Positions 1 to 10,917 of a stretch of DNA of 64,000 nt are shown here, in pieces (position 1 is the stretch's first letter; every line of letters begins with the position of its first letter). The DNA is taken from the NCBI GenBank assembly GCA_027924585.1, contig BSBM01000870.1:1426001-1490000 (forward strand), written 5' to 3'. Under the pieces are notes generated by a model that had not been told where the DNA came from, made no database searches, and worked only from the letters and a program-made list of their open reading frames with translations. Made by a program: the position numbers and the translations under genes. Source of the stretch: Larix kaempferi. Its lineage: Eukaryota > Streptophyta > Pinopsida > Pinales > Pinaceae.

Positions 1-614
1 GTATTCTTTCTAATGTTAATAGTTTGAGTCAATTGAAAAGTTACAATAAATATAGATTAAGCCAGATTTCAAATAACTTATTTATCATAGAACAATGCAA
101 GACATATAAATGAGATTCATTAGCTCCATTGGGACAAGTTAGATTTGGAAGAAGTTATAAATATTATCTTATTTGATATTTTGTGGCATTTTATGTTGGT
201 TGCATAATTAATCATTTAATCCACACGAAATATGGCTTGCTCAAGCATCCAAATAATCCAAAATGAGTTGAATTGATTTCACCAAAGCTTCCTCAACTAG
301 CTAACATGACCTTTTGACTAATCCTCATAAATAAATAGTCACAATTGCCTTGTAAACAAGGCTTGAGTTCTATGTGTGAAGTGTCATAAATGAGGTACTA
401 TCAAAATGAATTTCTACTCTCTAGGAATAGAAATGGCTAGATACTAGTAAGGATGTGAAACCTAGGTAGATTCCTTACAAGAACCATAGGAAATAGGGAA
501 GTACCAAGAAAAAATTATTAATAACAAGAAGAAAATTTCCAATTAAAATCTATTTTTCGAACTTTTACATAAAAATATGAATTTGAGTTTTTGATTTTTT
601 TTATGCTTTTAGAA
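1..614. other. AT-rich sequence with no recognisable gene
   Basis: No open frame, RNA gene or repeat boundary that I can support. The stretch is AT-rich and has stops in all frames. It may belong to an intron of the Pol epsilon gene further right, but that is inference only. Confidence 0.5.
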
Positions 615-1186
615 ATATTGCTTTAGGGTTATAAAGGTCAACTATGGTTATAAAGGCTTTTTCTTTTTTAGTTGTAAACCAGAATCTTAGATCCATTTTA
701 ACTCAAGATCTTTTGAGTGTTGAGAGGGATGAAAACATCAATGTGCAAATCCTAATGCTTTTGAAGTTTGAACCCTCAAAGACTAGTTAACTACATTGAG
801 ATTTGCACCTAGAGTTTTTTTATCCCTCTTGGTACTTAATAGACATCAGGTTAAGATAGATCCATGCTTAGTGGCAATTGTGTGAAGTGGAGTTGGAATT
901 AATATTGCTTTAGGGTTACAAAGGTCAACTATGGTTATAAAGCCTTTTCTTTTTTAGTTGTAAACCAGAATCTTAGATCCATTTTAACTCAAGATATTTT
1001 GAGTGTTGAGAGGGATGAAAAAGCATCAAGGTGAAAATCTTAATGCTTTTGAACCCTCAAAGACTAGCTAACTACATTGAGATTTGCAACTAGAGTTTTT
1101 TGATCCCTCTTGGTACTTAATAGACATCGGGTTAAGATAGATCCAAGCTTAGTGGCAATTGTGTGAAGTGGAGTTGGAATTAAAAT
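615..1186. repeat. 287-bp tandem duplication; each unit is an imperfect foldback
   Basis: A unit starting at 615 (atattgctttaggg) repeats at 902, a period of 287 bp, with few differences. Inside each unit an imperfect inverted repeat can be seen. In copy 1 the left arm is about 684-756 and the right arm about 793-870, pairing gatccattttaac with gttaagatagatcc, agagggat with atccctct, and gcaaatc with gatttgc. Copy 2 has the same arms at about 971-1043 and 1075-1155. Transcribed, each unit would fold into a long imperfect hairpin, as plant MIRNA precursors or MITEs do. I do not recognise a known miRNA or transposon family. Confidence 0.75.
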
Positions 1187-1191
1187 TTTAC

Positions 1192-1211
1192 TATATATAT
1201 ATATATATATT
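1192..1211. repeat. (TA)n microsatellite
   Basis: About ten uninterrupted TA dinucleotides directly after the second foldback unit. Confidence 0.85.
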
Positions 1212-1339
1212 AACACGATACTCTACTTGCAACATTATACTTGAGCTGTAAAGCTAGTTTAATAGGGTTATTATTGTTTATTAGTATATAATTAGGGTTT
1301 AATATGTAATGTCTCATTTTGACCAATTAAGCAATATCA

Positions 1340-1475
1340 AGTGACATGCACAACATGCAGTGTGTAATTCAAAATGCATGTGGCATGCATTACTAAAATT
1401 GCATGCATGCATAAGTTAGGCTGCATGCGACATGCAAAAGTGAGTTGCATGCAAGAATAAAAGCTAGGGCATGCA
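1340..1475. promoter_or_regulatory. Cluster of CATGCA (RY-type) motifs
   Basis: Within about 135 bp CATGC or ATGCA occurs about nine times, including an overlapping CATGCATGCA near 1402. In seed plants CATGCA (RY element) is the binding site of B3 factors of the ABI3/FUS3 type. The density is seen in the sequence; a regulatory role is inference. No gene start is recognisable nearby, and the sequence could equally be a repeat leader. Confidence 0.4.
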
Positions 1476-1749
1476 ATCTCAGCAGAATAAAAGAAGGAAA
1501 AGTGGTTACTCATTATGCATTTATTATTATTGATTGTTGAGAATTGGTCTGAGAGCTTTGAGAGCTGATTTAGGGTTGAGGGCGAATTGCCCTAGCCAAC
1601 GTTGGTTTTGACGGTGAAATCTATCTGTCCTAGTCAATTTTAAGAGAGAGATCATCCAGATCTCTCAATGGGTTTGATTGCAAGTTAAGAAGAGCTCATG
1701 AGCGAGCAGATTCAAGGAGTTTCGTTGAAGATTTAGCAGAATTTAGAGT

Positions 1750-2700
1750 TGAAGAAGAGGGGCACATTTCATTTAGGAAGTTCTACTGCAAAGAAGGGGC
1801 GCACTTGTGTCTCTGTTATTAACTCTATTGGAGGGCACATTCTTGGAGAAGGTATCATCTTTATCTGCCACGAAAATATGAGGAGGGCACTCACTTTCTG
1901 TGGTCCAAGTCGTGGGGATAGAAGATTAGCTTGCCACTGCTGCATATCTCTGTTGAAGGGCATCTATACTGTTGGGAAGGGTGACTGGAATATGAAGAGG
2001 GCGCAACTGTTGAAAGGGCAGACATCTATCCACTTGAATCTTCTATCATCTTCCAGGAAAGAGGCCGAGTTACTACTGTTTTGAGCATTATATTTCCAGT
2101 GGAATCATCACTAATTACTGAAACACTATGGTTGGATATTGGGGTCGAGTTCCTACAGGAGTGGTATTATTTTCTGTTGCTGCGTTTTTCATTAAAGGGG
2201 CTGTCATCTTAAGGAGAAGGGCACACTAATACCCACTCTCCCATGCTGCTTGGATGATTGAGATCGTAACTGTTAAGACGGAGGGGCAGCGAAGCTCCAT
2301 TTGACTGAGTTTGGGGCCTGAGCATAACTTCACAAGCCAACCCTGAATTGAAGACCATTGTGAAAATACACAAACTACTACAGGAAGCTTTAGTGTGTTG
2401 TACAAAGTAGTCATTGCCAACAAACACTATATACCAATCCCAGCACTCCGAGAAGTCCACTACAGCACGTGGTCACATTTATTGTAATACAAGGCTGTCA
2501 CTTCCAGATCTGCCCCATAGTACACCCAGGAACAAGCTTCTACAGCAAGAGTTATCTTTTATCATCAGCCTGGAACAAGATCAAAGTCCTGTACCTTTCC
2601 ATCAAGCTGATTCGTCATTTCCAGACTCAACAGAAGGCCAATTATTATCTATTTAATACTGCTGATTGTTTGATGGAAAAATCCAATGTAATGTAGTGAT
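1750..2700. other. Unassigned stretch with recurring GGGCAC motif
   Basis: A moderately GC-richer stretch without a convincing protein. A short motif (GGGGCAC, GGGGCGCAC or AAGGGCA) recurs at about 1759, 1796, 1832, 1884, 1957, 1998, 2014 and 2217. The small frames here (for example 1749-2084) show no family resemblance and have no homologous neighbour. It ends near a TAATGTAGTG stretch followed by AATAAAATAAAA. It may be the leader or LTR of an unrecognised retroelement. Confidence 0.3.
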
Positions 2701-3021
2701 TTTGGAAGGCTGTTGGCACTGAAAATAAAATAAAACTCGTTCCCGAGTGCATATATTATTGGGACATTTTATGGTTGTATATTTTGATTTGTACCCATGA
2801 AACTCTTAACAAATAACACCCCTCAAACACTATCCAATCCTACACCAACAAAGGGCAGTTAAGGGACATCCTGACCAAAGCATTTATCGAAGTCATCAAT
2901 CGGTGCCAACTATAGTAAGAAAGTACAAGTGTTTGACGGAACCTCCCAGTCAGATTATAAGCATTTGGAAAGACATTTTAGCCCAGTCTAGCAAGGAATA
3001 TTACATAATAATATTTTAATA
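2701..3021. other. No gene; possible very short copia tail remnant
   Basis: Mostly featureless. At about 2853-2912 (+) the translation contains LRDILTKAF, which resembles the ADILTKAL motif at the end of Ty1/copia RNase H. It is too short and isolated to be called an element. Confidence 0.2.
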
Positions 3022-3037
3022 GAGTTTATAAGCATTT

Positions 3038-3239
3038 TTTGTATCTAACATAATTGGTAACTGGGTTGGGCTTGCACATGCGTGACACATGGTTGATTTT
3101 GGTACGTTGCCACTATTCCTCTAGGCATACCCATGTTGCCCCACGCATGACACACACGGCTAGTCGAGTTTTGAACCAACGACGTCGCGAATGCCTTAAC
3201 AATGCACCCTATTGCCAATCGATCTACACCTTGGGGGTT
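3038..3239 (-). mobile_element. tRNA-derived SINE-like insertion
   Basis: On the minus strand the sequence carries an A-box-like stretch (tagatcgattggca) followed by a B-box-like GGTTCAAAACTCG. This is the internal Pol III promoter arrangement of tRNA-derived SINEs. It is flanked by near-identical 16-bp direct repeats, gagtttataagcattt (3022-3037) and gagtttataaacattt (3240-3255), consistent with a target site duplication. No clear poly(A) tail is present. Similar gtttataagcat words occur in the surrounding degenerate repeat, so the flanking repeats could be partly coincidental. Confidence 0.5.
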
Positions 3240-3255
3240 GAGTTTATAAACATTT

Positions 3256-4690
3256 AAGTTGCTTTCTTGGAGTTTATTGGTATATAATTATAAATTATTT
3301 TGGATTCAATTAAGATTAATTAGGGCTTATTGACATATAATTAGGGTCTATAAACATGTTATTTTGGTTTAATTAAGGTTTGTTTGGGTTAATTAAGGTA
3401 TATTTTAATATAGTTAAGGTTTAATTGTAGTTTGTTTGTTTAATTACAATTTACTAACATATGGTTAGAGTTTAGATTCAATATTTCAGAATTGTTTCTA
3501 AGATGATTGAAAAAGTTGAAACAAGACCATATAGGATTATTTTGTTCTGGGAAAATCCACAATTTTCTGAGAGCCAATTGATCATTTGCTCCCATTTTAC
3601 ACGAGGGATTTAAATTAGCTCATTCCATAGAAAGATATGGAGTTGTTTGTTTTTAGAATCAATAGGATTTAATGAAGAGAGAGGGGTTTGAATCCTTTGT
3701 ATGTAAGTTGATTAAAGTTTGTTAGAAGAGAATTAGGGTTTAATTATGATTTGTTTTGGTTAATAAGGATTTATTAATTTAAACTGAGGGATTACTTAGG
3801 TTTTCTATAGATTAATTGTAATTTAGGGTTTATTAGCATATAATTAAGGTTTGTTTAGATTATTAAGGGTTCATTACCATACAATTAGGTTTTTTTATTA
3901 ATATAGGTATATTTGATATCATAAAGGTTTATTTGGATTAATTGTAGTTTATAAGCATATAATAAGGTTTATAGCTTTATACGGGTTAATTATGGTTTAT
4001 AAGCATATAAATAATGTTTATTACCATATACTCTAAATGAAATAGAGCTTATAAGCATAAATTAAGGTTTAATTGGGGTAATGTATGATTTATTAGCATC
4101 TAATTGTAGTTTATTTGGGTCAATTTTGGACTACTAACTTATAATTAGATATTAATTGCTTCTTTGGAATATTAAGTTTAACTTTTTTGAGGAAAACTTT
4201 GTAGGGAAACCCATGGGATGCTTCCCCACATTATGGATGGCAATTCTAGTAAACTTGTTGGTGTAGAGTGGTGCGCCTAACCTAGAGGGATTCGAACTAG
4301 GCACTTCATGGTATATAACTAACAAAATGCCTAACAACATTGGTGACAATCCTTTGAGATAGCCCCTTGTGCTTAAAATGTTTGGTACATCATGTCCCAC
4401 CCTTAAGCACTTATGCGAGAGCGAGATTGTTGGTACCTTGCTAGCTTCAAGCGGCCCGTGAGGGGTAAACATGTCACACAAGATATGAACCTAGGTGATC
4501 ATAACAACTACTCCTCTTAACCCTATTGATGTATTTGAGTTCTTTAATTCCACAAGTTGTTACTATCATTTAATTAGAATAACTAGAATTTATTGGGATA
4601 TTATTAGGGTTTATCAACATTTAATTAGGGTTTATATAGGTTGAATAAGATGTACCATTAGAATTAATTGAAGTTATTTAGGGTTCATTA
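3256..4690. repeat. Degenerate AT-rich array with AGGGTTTA-like motifs
   Basis: More than twenty loosely repeated words of the type tataattagggtttat, gtttataagcatata and aattaaggtttg, irregularly spaced over about 1.4 kb and interrupted at about 4150-4550 by unrelated sequence. The AGGGTTTA core equals a permutation of the plant telomere repeat, and interstitial telomere-like repeats are known from conifers. The array here is too degenerate and AT-rich to be called telomeric. Confidence 0.4.
4170..4500 (-). mobile_element. Possible tRNA-related repeat with perfect B box
   Basis: On the minus strand GTTCGAATCCC (near 4285) matches the Pol III B box exactly, preceded by a weak A-box-like stretch about 40 bp upstream. 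The block interrupts the AT-rich array. No target duplication or tail could be fixed, so this is only a candidate SINE remnant. Confidence 0.3.
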
Positions 4691-4711
4691 GTATATAACT
4701 AAAGTATAATT

Positions 4712-4913
4712 TTAGCCCCAAGAGTTAGCTCGATCGGTTGAGTTCCCGGAAGTTAGGCCTCCCAGCATGCGAGGTCGCGGGATCCATCCTCATAGACCCT
4801 CTTGGGGTTAGGCACGCAGCGGCCGCAGGGCGGAGACCCCTTCGAGGCGGGTCCGTCGGAAATTATTTCGTGGATGTAGCGGTCGGCTAAGCCGATTAAA
4901 GTGAACCACATGG

Positions 4914-4945
<32 letters not shown>
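4712..4945 (+). mobile_element. Full-length tRNA-derived SINE with poly(A) tail
   Basis: The head has an A box (TAGCTCGATCGGTTGAG) and a B-box-like GGTCGCGGGATCC spaced as in a tRNA. A GC-rich tRNA-unrelated body follows, then an uninterrupted tail of 32 A (4914-4945). Perfect 14-bp target site duplications (actaaagtataatt) flank it at 4698-4711 and 4947-4960. It would be transcribed by Pol III and mobilised in trans by a LINE. The clean tail and perfect duplication suggest a fairly young copy. The family is unknown to me. Confidence 0.88.
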
Positions 4946-4946
<1 letters not shown>

Positions 4947-4960
4947 ACTAAAGTATAATT

Positions 4961-5461
4961 CAGTGTTATTTAAGGTAATTATGATATTTTTCATGGTAAC
5001 AATTGATTGTATTAATCTTACAAACTAGTTGCAACTTAACTTGTACAATCCAAAACAATTTAAAAAAGACTTCTATAATCAAGATCTCGTCCCCTCCCTA
5101 GATGGGGTTGGGTAAATTCTAGAAATTATGATTTCTTATAGTGCTTCTTTCTTCCATCGGGTGGGTGGTGTAGATTCAAACAAACTGGTAACACAACAAT
5201 TGACAAAAATAGTGCATTTAAAGTATCGTAATTAGGGAATGCTTTTCCTTAAAGTGATTTGGTCATATACTCAAAACAGAGTTTGCAATGTTTTTTGAAT
5301 TTCTTATTCACTACTTGAATCCATTGTTCAGGATTGTCTTGAGAACAGGGTCTTGGTGCATGAGTAGGAGCGATCAGTTCTTGATCCTCAATCAATTTTC
5401 TCTGGAGTTTCCCCAGTTTTGCACATCTCGAGTATGTCTGGGTTCTTCGATGGCAGATCCT
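4961..5461. other. No gene seen
   Basis: AT-rich sequence with stops in all frames and no repeat that I recognise. Confidence 0.4.
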
Positions 5462-6450
5462 TCAAGACAACATGTGTTTTTTGTTGGAATAGAAGAACCC
5501 ATTTGAGAGGACTGAGTCTTTATGTCTGAAATTGTCTATATATATTTTAACTTTTCTTGGGGTAGAGGGGATTGGGCTAGGAACCACTTTGGCATTTACC
5601 ACTATTTGACAAGAATCCTTTGACAATGCTGTCACATGATGCTCCTTGGATGGCGCAATGTTCGTAGCAAGAGCTACTACCTTACATGAGCTAATCACAT
5701 TATAGCTCTCATCCTCACCTCACCACCAAGTGGATTTTCTATAGTTGCATTGTTTTGAAGGCTTTGAAGGGTAAGTCGTGTCCAAGTGTCCATAAGCAAA
5801 GCAAGACCTGCATTGGAAGGTTTCTTGTTCATAATCCAATCTCTGATCCAAGTTTCATTTGCCACATTCAACCATATTTCTTTTAACAGACCTTTGGCAA
5901 GCTTCAAGTCAACATAGATGCTTGTATAGGTGGACGAGGTTTTGTCCTTGGTCTCCAGAGACATGAAGGGATATTTACTAAGGGCGTTTTGAATAGATTC
6001 CAAGGATTCAGGACCTAAAAAATGCATGGGTAGGTTTGGAAGTTGGATGCAAATAGAAATAAAGAGAACACATTCATATGGGATCAAAAGAAGGGAACTA
6101 ATGTTTCATTCCAAGCCTAGAGCAGTTCATGAACCTTGGGCTTGAGTGGAAAATCATATCTCTATCCTCCACTAAGTTGAATTCCAATACAAAGAAACCT
6201 TGATATTAGGGTTGAATATAAACTTCATCATGCAGCATGTGTTTCCTATTTTGAGATAACCACTTTCAGAGTTTTGAAAGTCACAGCTAGAGTCCATTTA
6301 ATTTGCAAATCAAGTCCATTCTTTTGGTATAAATTGTAGTTCATTTTTGCTTCCTCCTCGAGAAAGAGAGCTAAAGCTTCTACAACTTGTTTAACTAGAA
6401 AATAATTGTTGACAAGAGGGTTCAAAGAGGTCCTAGCCCTTAAGGTCATT
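5462..6450 (-). pseudogene. LINE ORF1-like (DUF4283/zinc knuckle) remnant
   Basis: On the minus strand 6087-5695 encodes a stretch with LPNLPMHFLGPESLESI, TYTSIYVDLKLAKGLL and WIRDW. This matches the pattern of the DUF4283-type ORF1 (nucleic-acid-binding, gag-like) proteins of plant L1-type LINEs. Immediately after it, in another frame, is CRSCFAYGHLDTTY (around 5780-5830), a CCHC zinc knuckle whose last Cys is now Tyr. Reading therefore requires at least one frameshift. Further fragments run to 5462 and upstream to about 6450. No ORF2 (endonuclease/RT) is visible nearby. It is a dead fragment, possibly within an intron of the Pol epsilon gene. Confidence 0.65.
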
Positions 6451-9378
6451 GTCTCTTTAAATGGGTTAGGGGCTTATTGAACAACCATGGAATTCTTGCT
6501 TTTCCAACAAATGACGACAAAAGTAGGTCAATGGGACTATGTAGTACCAAGGAACAATGCAAAGTGGGAGCTTAAAAGTAGCTCCTATAAAAAGATAAAA
6601 AACAAAACTCAAACAAACCCTAGTTCTATGAGAGAAGAGTCCGTCTCGGAGAAAAATATATTCAAGGAGATATATGAAGAGAGTTGGTCCAAAGGAGAGT
6701 GGATCCAAGAACTGTGATCTGAAAATGGTGATGGTGAAACTGTCATGGGCCACTAGAAGCACTTGAAACACTGGAAGCCTTGGAAGTTTCTCTCCTACCA
6801 TCCAAGGTAGACTGAAGGAAACTAAAAATAGTACTTTGTCTGGAGGAAGAGCTAGAAGAAGAACTGCAATGAGGCGTGTGTCGCTGCCTGGAGGAGGGTA
6901 CTTGATGCTGCAACTTGGAAGAAGTCTTTTGTTTGTCACGATGGGGCCGAGACTGTCCCCGTCAATGACGTTGGGCAGAGTTAGAGGTGGACTGTCGTGT
7001 TCTAACTGAACGGTCAAGGTCTGTGCCACTTTCAATTTGAGGATAATAGTATTGCTTTAAAACAATTTTGATAATATCAATTTATTATTGAGATTTACAT
7101 GGGTCAACAGAAGATTCAATGGAACCAAATCTCACAATTCCTAAAATAGCCTCACAAGTGTGCTAGAGAGAGATGATTCTAGTGTGTTAGAGAGAGCGCA
7201 AAGCCCAAGCACAAGTGCTGAAAAACAAAAATATACAAGTGGGCCTAAGAGAAAGATGTGAAAGGCATACAAGTGCGTAAAATGCATATGATTGAGGGAG
7301 TAGGTACCACTATGGGAGACAGAAAAGCACATCAATATGGTCAAGCGGAGTGATTTATTGATAAACAAGGGGATCCAACATTTCTCAGAATTAAAACCAT
7401 GAGTGAGTTGGGGGAATTTGATGCTTGTATCAGAGATGAAGTTTCAATGAGGTTGGAGCAGTTTGAAGGAAGGGATGGTGATTTTGTTTTTCCTTGAGAA
7501 AAATGCTTTTGGATGAGAAATTGCACAAATGGTATGTAGAGAATTGGGAAACTAAAGTAAGGAATGTCGAGTTGTCATGGGGACCTGGAGAATTGTACTC
7601 GAGTTGTCATGGGGACTTGGAGAATAATACACATGTGGTTCTTTCATTTGAAGAGGGAACCATAGTAGTTTTACAAATGGGAAATGGATGCTTCTAGAGC
7701 TACTGCCTATTTTCAATCATGGAAGGACAATTTGCAGTATCTGCTCCCTTAATCCTATGCCTTTTGATGCATGCATGTATCCTTGAGGTGGATCAGTGAG
7801 TCCCAGTTTCCTCAGTCATCTTTTTCACAATTGCAAAATGATGACTTGGTAACTATATAACATATTGCATCCACATCACCACATGATGTAATGCAGCAGT
7901 CTAATGTAGCTAAAGGTTGAATACACTTGATCATATTCAGAATATCAACCTACAAATCAATCATGGTGGGCTAGCTTCCAATAACTATGCATTGCTTGGA
8001 GGGAACCCTTTGAATAGAGGATATGGGCAACAAATCAAGTCAGTGCTTGCTTCATAAAATAATAAACACTGAAGGTCTCTGCCTTGCATGGAAAGGATGG
8101 TTTGTGATGTGTTGGGCCTGGCACTGGGAAGAGACTTGCATTTCAGACTCCTGCAGAGCCACGTCTCCACTGTTTTTAAGTTCTCATGTGAATCATAACT
8201 AGACTGACAGTGTCCTTGATGCAACTTACAAGGTGTGATAAATTTTAAAATAAAAAATGCGTAAGTGTAATTTGTCACATTGGGTAGTTGTACGGATGTC
8301 AAAATTCCGTTGGTTATACAAGAGAAGAATGTATTTTGCCTATGAAGTTGGTAAAGAAGTTCACCATAGAGGTGGTTTTTCTAGACTGGTCCAGGTTAAA
8401 AAAGGTACGGTTTTGGAATGCATTCCCTTCAACTATGGGTGACCAGACATAAATAAGTTCAACATAATGTGATGTTTATTTTGTAATTTCATCTATTTTC
8501 ATAGAAAATGCATCTATATTCAATTACTGAACAATAAAAGTAGATCAAGAAGTATACAGCATTGGGCCAAGTTGCGATAAGCAGACCAAGCCATTGCATA
8601 TAAAAGGAGTGTCAGCATATCTGCCTTGTCCCCAATTTCCAGAGACTACAACCTTTCTAACTTCTCCTTTTATTTTCGACACATTAATTAAACAATTTAA
8701 AATAGCAACTGTTGGCATAAAACATTGCAGTTCAATTTTACTTGTAAGTATATATATTGCAGTTCAGTTATATATATATATCTGAAATAACACATTATCT
8801 TGCAAGAAAATAAGAATGATATACATAAATGCCATTTTAGAAGGAAACCCATGTCTATATTAAGTTTTAACTCAGATGATTGCATGATGCAAAATCCTAT
8901 AGCTTGGTGGTCTTGACTAATGCCAATCCCATACCCTCATACATGATAGAATGCAGTGGAAATGCTTCGATCTTGCGAACCTTGAAATCCTGAAAACTGT
9001 TAAATCTGCTGAATTCTGAATGGGATAAGAAATTTTAATTTCTTCATATGAAGTCTGATGAGGTTGGAACCACTCTCAAACATTCTGAACAATTAATGGT
9101 AATGTTAAAAATTTAATTAAAACGATAGAAAAAATAAAATATACCTGTTCTATTCTTTTACTTCAAGAATTTAATATTATCATTAATTACAAGGTGACAA
9201 ACTCCTTCGAGCTCAATCCCTGATCTTTGTTTTTTCTTAAAGGGTCATTGGTATGGACAAGGCGATATTTTCCTGTGAGTTCCACATCCCTCATGGGCAC
9301 TTGGGTGGCCCTGGAAACTTCCGCCCTGGAAACATCCATAAACATGCCGGAAACATCACTGAAACTGGACGAAATACC
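6451..9378. other. Long stretch without a recognisable gene
   Basis: Frames up to 189 codons occur (for example 7035-6466 minus), but their composition and lack of family motifs argue against real genes. A short duplication (tcgagttgtcatgggga at 7567 and again at 7601) and TA-rich microsatellites near 8760 are the only structures noticed. I searched by eye for upstream Pol epsilon exons and found none. Confidence 0.4.
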
Positions 9379-9456
9379 TTGGAAACATCCTTGACCGTAC
9401 TGTATGGCGTTTCCAGATTTGGAAACGCCATACGGTATGGCCAAGGACGTTTCTAA
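9379..9456. repeat. Long near-perfect hairpin (36-bp arms, 6-nt loop)
   Basis: The left arm 9379-9414 is the reverse complement of the right arm 9421-9456 except for five transitions; the loop is agattt. In RNA three of these become G-U pairs, leaving only two A-C mismatches. The core tgtatggcgtttcc / ggaaacgccatacg pairs strongly. Upstream (9315-9400) the word ggaaac recurs five times. It lies just 5' of the penultimate recognised Pol epsilon exon, probably in an intron. It could be a MITE end pair or a small-RNA precursor. Confidence 0.8.
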
Positions 9457-9794
9457 GGGTTTGAAAGTACAAGTTGAAATTGCAAGTTTGCAAGCATCCT
9501 AATATGCTTTCCTTTTCATAATGTACACATTATTTACCTACTAGCATTACTGTGAAAAGTTTCTGGCAATAGTCATTTTGTGCATTAACTATTTTCTAAA
9601 TCCTTTAAGCACAACTTAGGGTCTGAATTTGATTGTTATAATTAAAATTTCAATGCTGATGTACAGTTATGTTAACATGGATGCAGATGAGTAAGAAGCT
9701 TATTTATATCTGTAGAAATAAGTGCTGAAAAGTTTGACAGGCTTTCAGGTATGCAATACAGTTGTTAGAAACTGAACTCCTGCTTTTGCTGCAG

Positions 9795-9901
9795 GTGATG
9801 CGAAAAAACCTTTTAAAGTTGGTCCATGTAAGAGAGTTTTCTCCAGAGGCACAATTTCAAGATCCTTGCCTATCATTCACTCTTCCTAATGTGATTTGCA
9901 G
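9795..9901 (+). CDS. DNA polymerase epsilon catalytic subunit, C-terminal exon (start of zinc-finger region)
   Basis: A 107-bp internal exon between a 3' splice site (gctgcag|GTG) and a 5' splice site (TTGCAG|gtaaag). It encodes 35 codons plus two bases: [19 protein letters not shown], then [16 protein letters not shown]. This is the well-conserved segment of the Pol epsilon catalytic subunit (POLE; POL2A in Arabidopsis) leading into the C-terminal Cys-rich domain. It ends in phase 2 (AG) and the next exon begins with T, giving one continuous frame across the junction. Pol epsilon is the replicative leading-strand DNA polymerase in the nucleus; this part binds the accessory B subunit and zinc/iron-sulphur ligands. 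Upstream exons (most of the roughly 2,200-residue protein) are not visible here. Confidence 0.9.
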
Positions 9902-10112
9902 GTAAAGAACAAAACATGCTGAAGACTTGATTTATTTATTTTTGAAGCAAAGTACATTTATATTATGTAAGGGAACATTTCTTTTGGCAAGATGTTTCCT
10001 AATATCATTGTGTGACAAACCTGACCTTTAATCAGGGACTATACAATGCATTATAGTTGGCTTAGAACACTAGAAGGATCTGTTTGGCTAAGAAACCACG
10101 GGTGGGGGTATC

Positions 10113-10712
10113 TATTCCACAAAAGTCACCCAGGGCTTGCATCTGGCACCAACTGCTTGAGATGGCCAGCTCGCATGGGCAAGGTTGCTTCCAAAGGATG
10201 AAGTATGTCTTTGAGGAGATTGGAATGTTGCTGGGAGTTGTGAAACACCCCTGTTTTACCTTCCAACCAAGCTCGGGTTGATGGAAACAAAAAAAATGAT
10301 TCAGATTTTACTTATTTTTTTATTGTTTTTGAAAGTCAAACATTGGAAACCATGTTGAAAACCTGAAACAAAATAAAGCATAGATTCCATCTGTTTTTAA
10401 CGTGTGAGAAGCCTATTACACCAAAGTCACCCAGGACTTGCATCTGGTACCAACCGCTTGAGATGACCAGCTTACACGGGCATGATGGTTTTTAAAGGAT
10501 GAAGCATGTCTTTGAGAAGATTTTGATGTTGTTGGGAATTGTGAAACACCCCTGCTTTACCATGCAACCAGTCTCTGGTTGGAAACAAAAAATTGATTCA
10601 AATTTTACTTCTGTTTTTGTTGTTTTTGAAAGTCAAACATTGGAAACCACTTTCAAAACTTGAAACAAAATAAAGCATAGAATCCATCTCTGCTTTTAAC
10701 ATGAGAGAAGCC
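10113..10712. repeat. Tandem duplication of about 300 bp inside the Pol epsilon intron
   Basis: A unit beginning tattccacaaaagtcaccc at 10113 recurs at 10414 (tattacaccaaagtcaccc), and a third start (tattgccc) appears at 10713, so two units of 301 and 299 bp lie head to tail. They share many words such as gaaagtcaaacattggaaac and aataaagcatag, with divergence I estimate at around 10 per cent. The duplication lies entirely within the intron 9902-10917. Confidence 0.85.
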
Positions 10713-10917
10713 TATTGCCCTTAGGCAGTATGGTCGTGGTTTTTAGCATATAAATGTGCCAGTTCTCCAAGATACTCATAAGATTGATTCGAATTGATCA
10801 AAACTCCCATTTTTTTAGCACAGAATAAATGTTAGGGTATTATTTATTTTTGGAAAAGCCTGATTTAAATTGAATTGAAGTGTCACTGACAAACAATGGG
10901 CGCTGTTTTGGTTCCAG

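Noticed and set aside
2853-2920. Copia RNase H tail (LRDILTKAF)
   Set aside because: Only nine residues resemble the motif and no LTR, PPT or other domain adjoins it.
4712-4790. Functional tRNA gene
   Set aside because: Only A and B box resemblance; no cloverleaf acceptor stem, and it is followed by a long body and poly(A) tail with target duplication, so it is a SINE head.
6466-7035. 189-codon minus-strand frame
   Set aside because: No family motif, hydrophobic low-complexity composition; lies upstream of a dead LINE ORF1.
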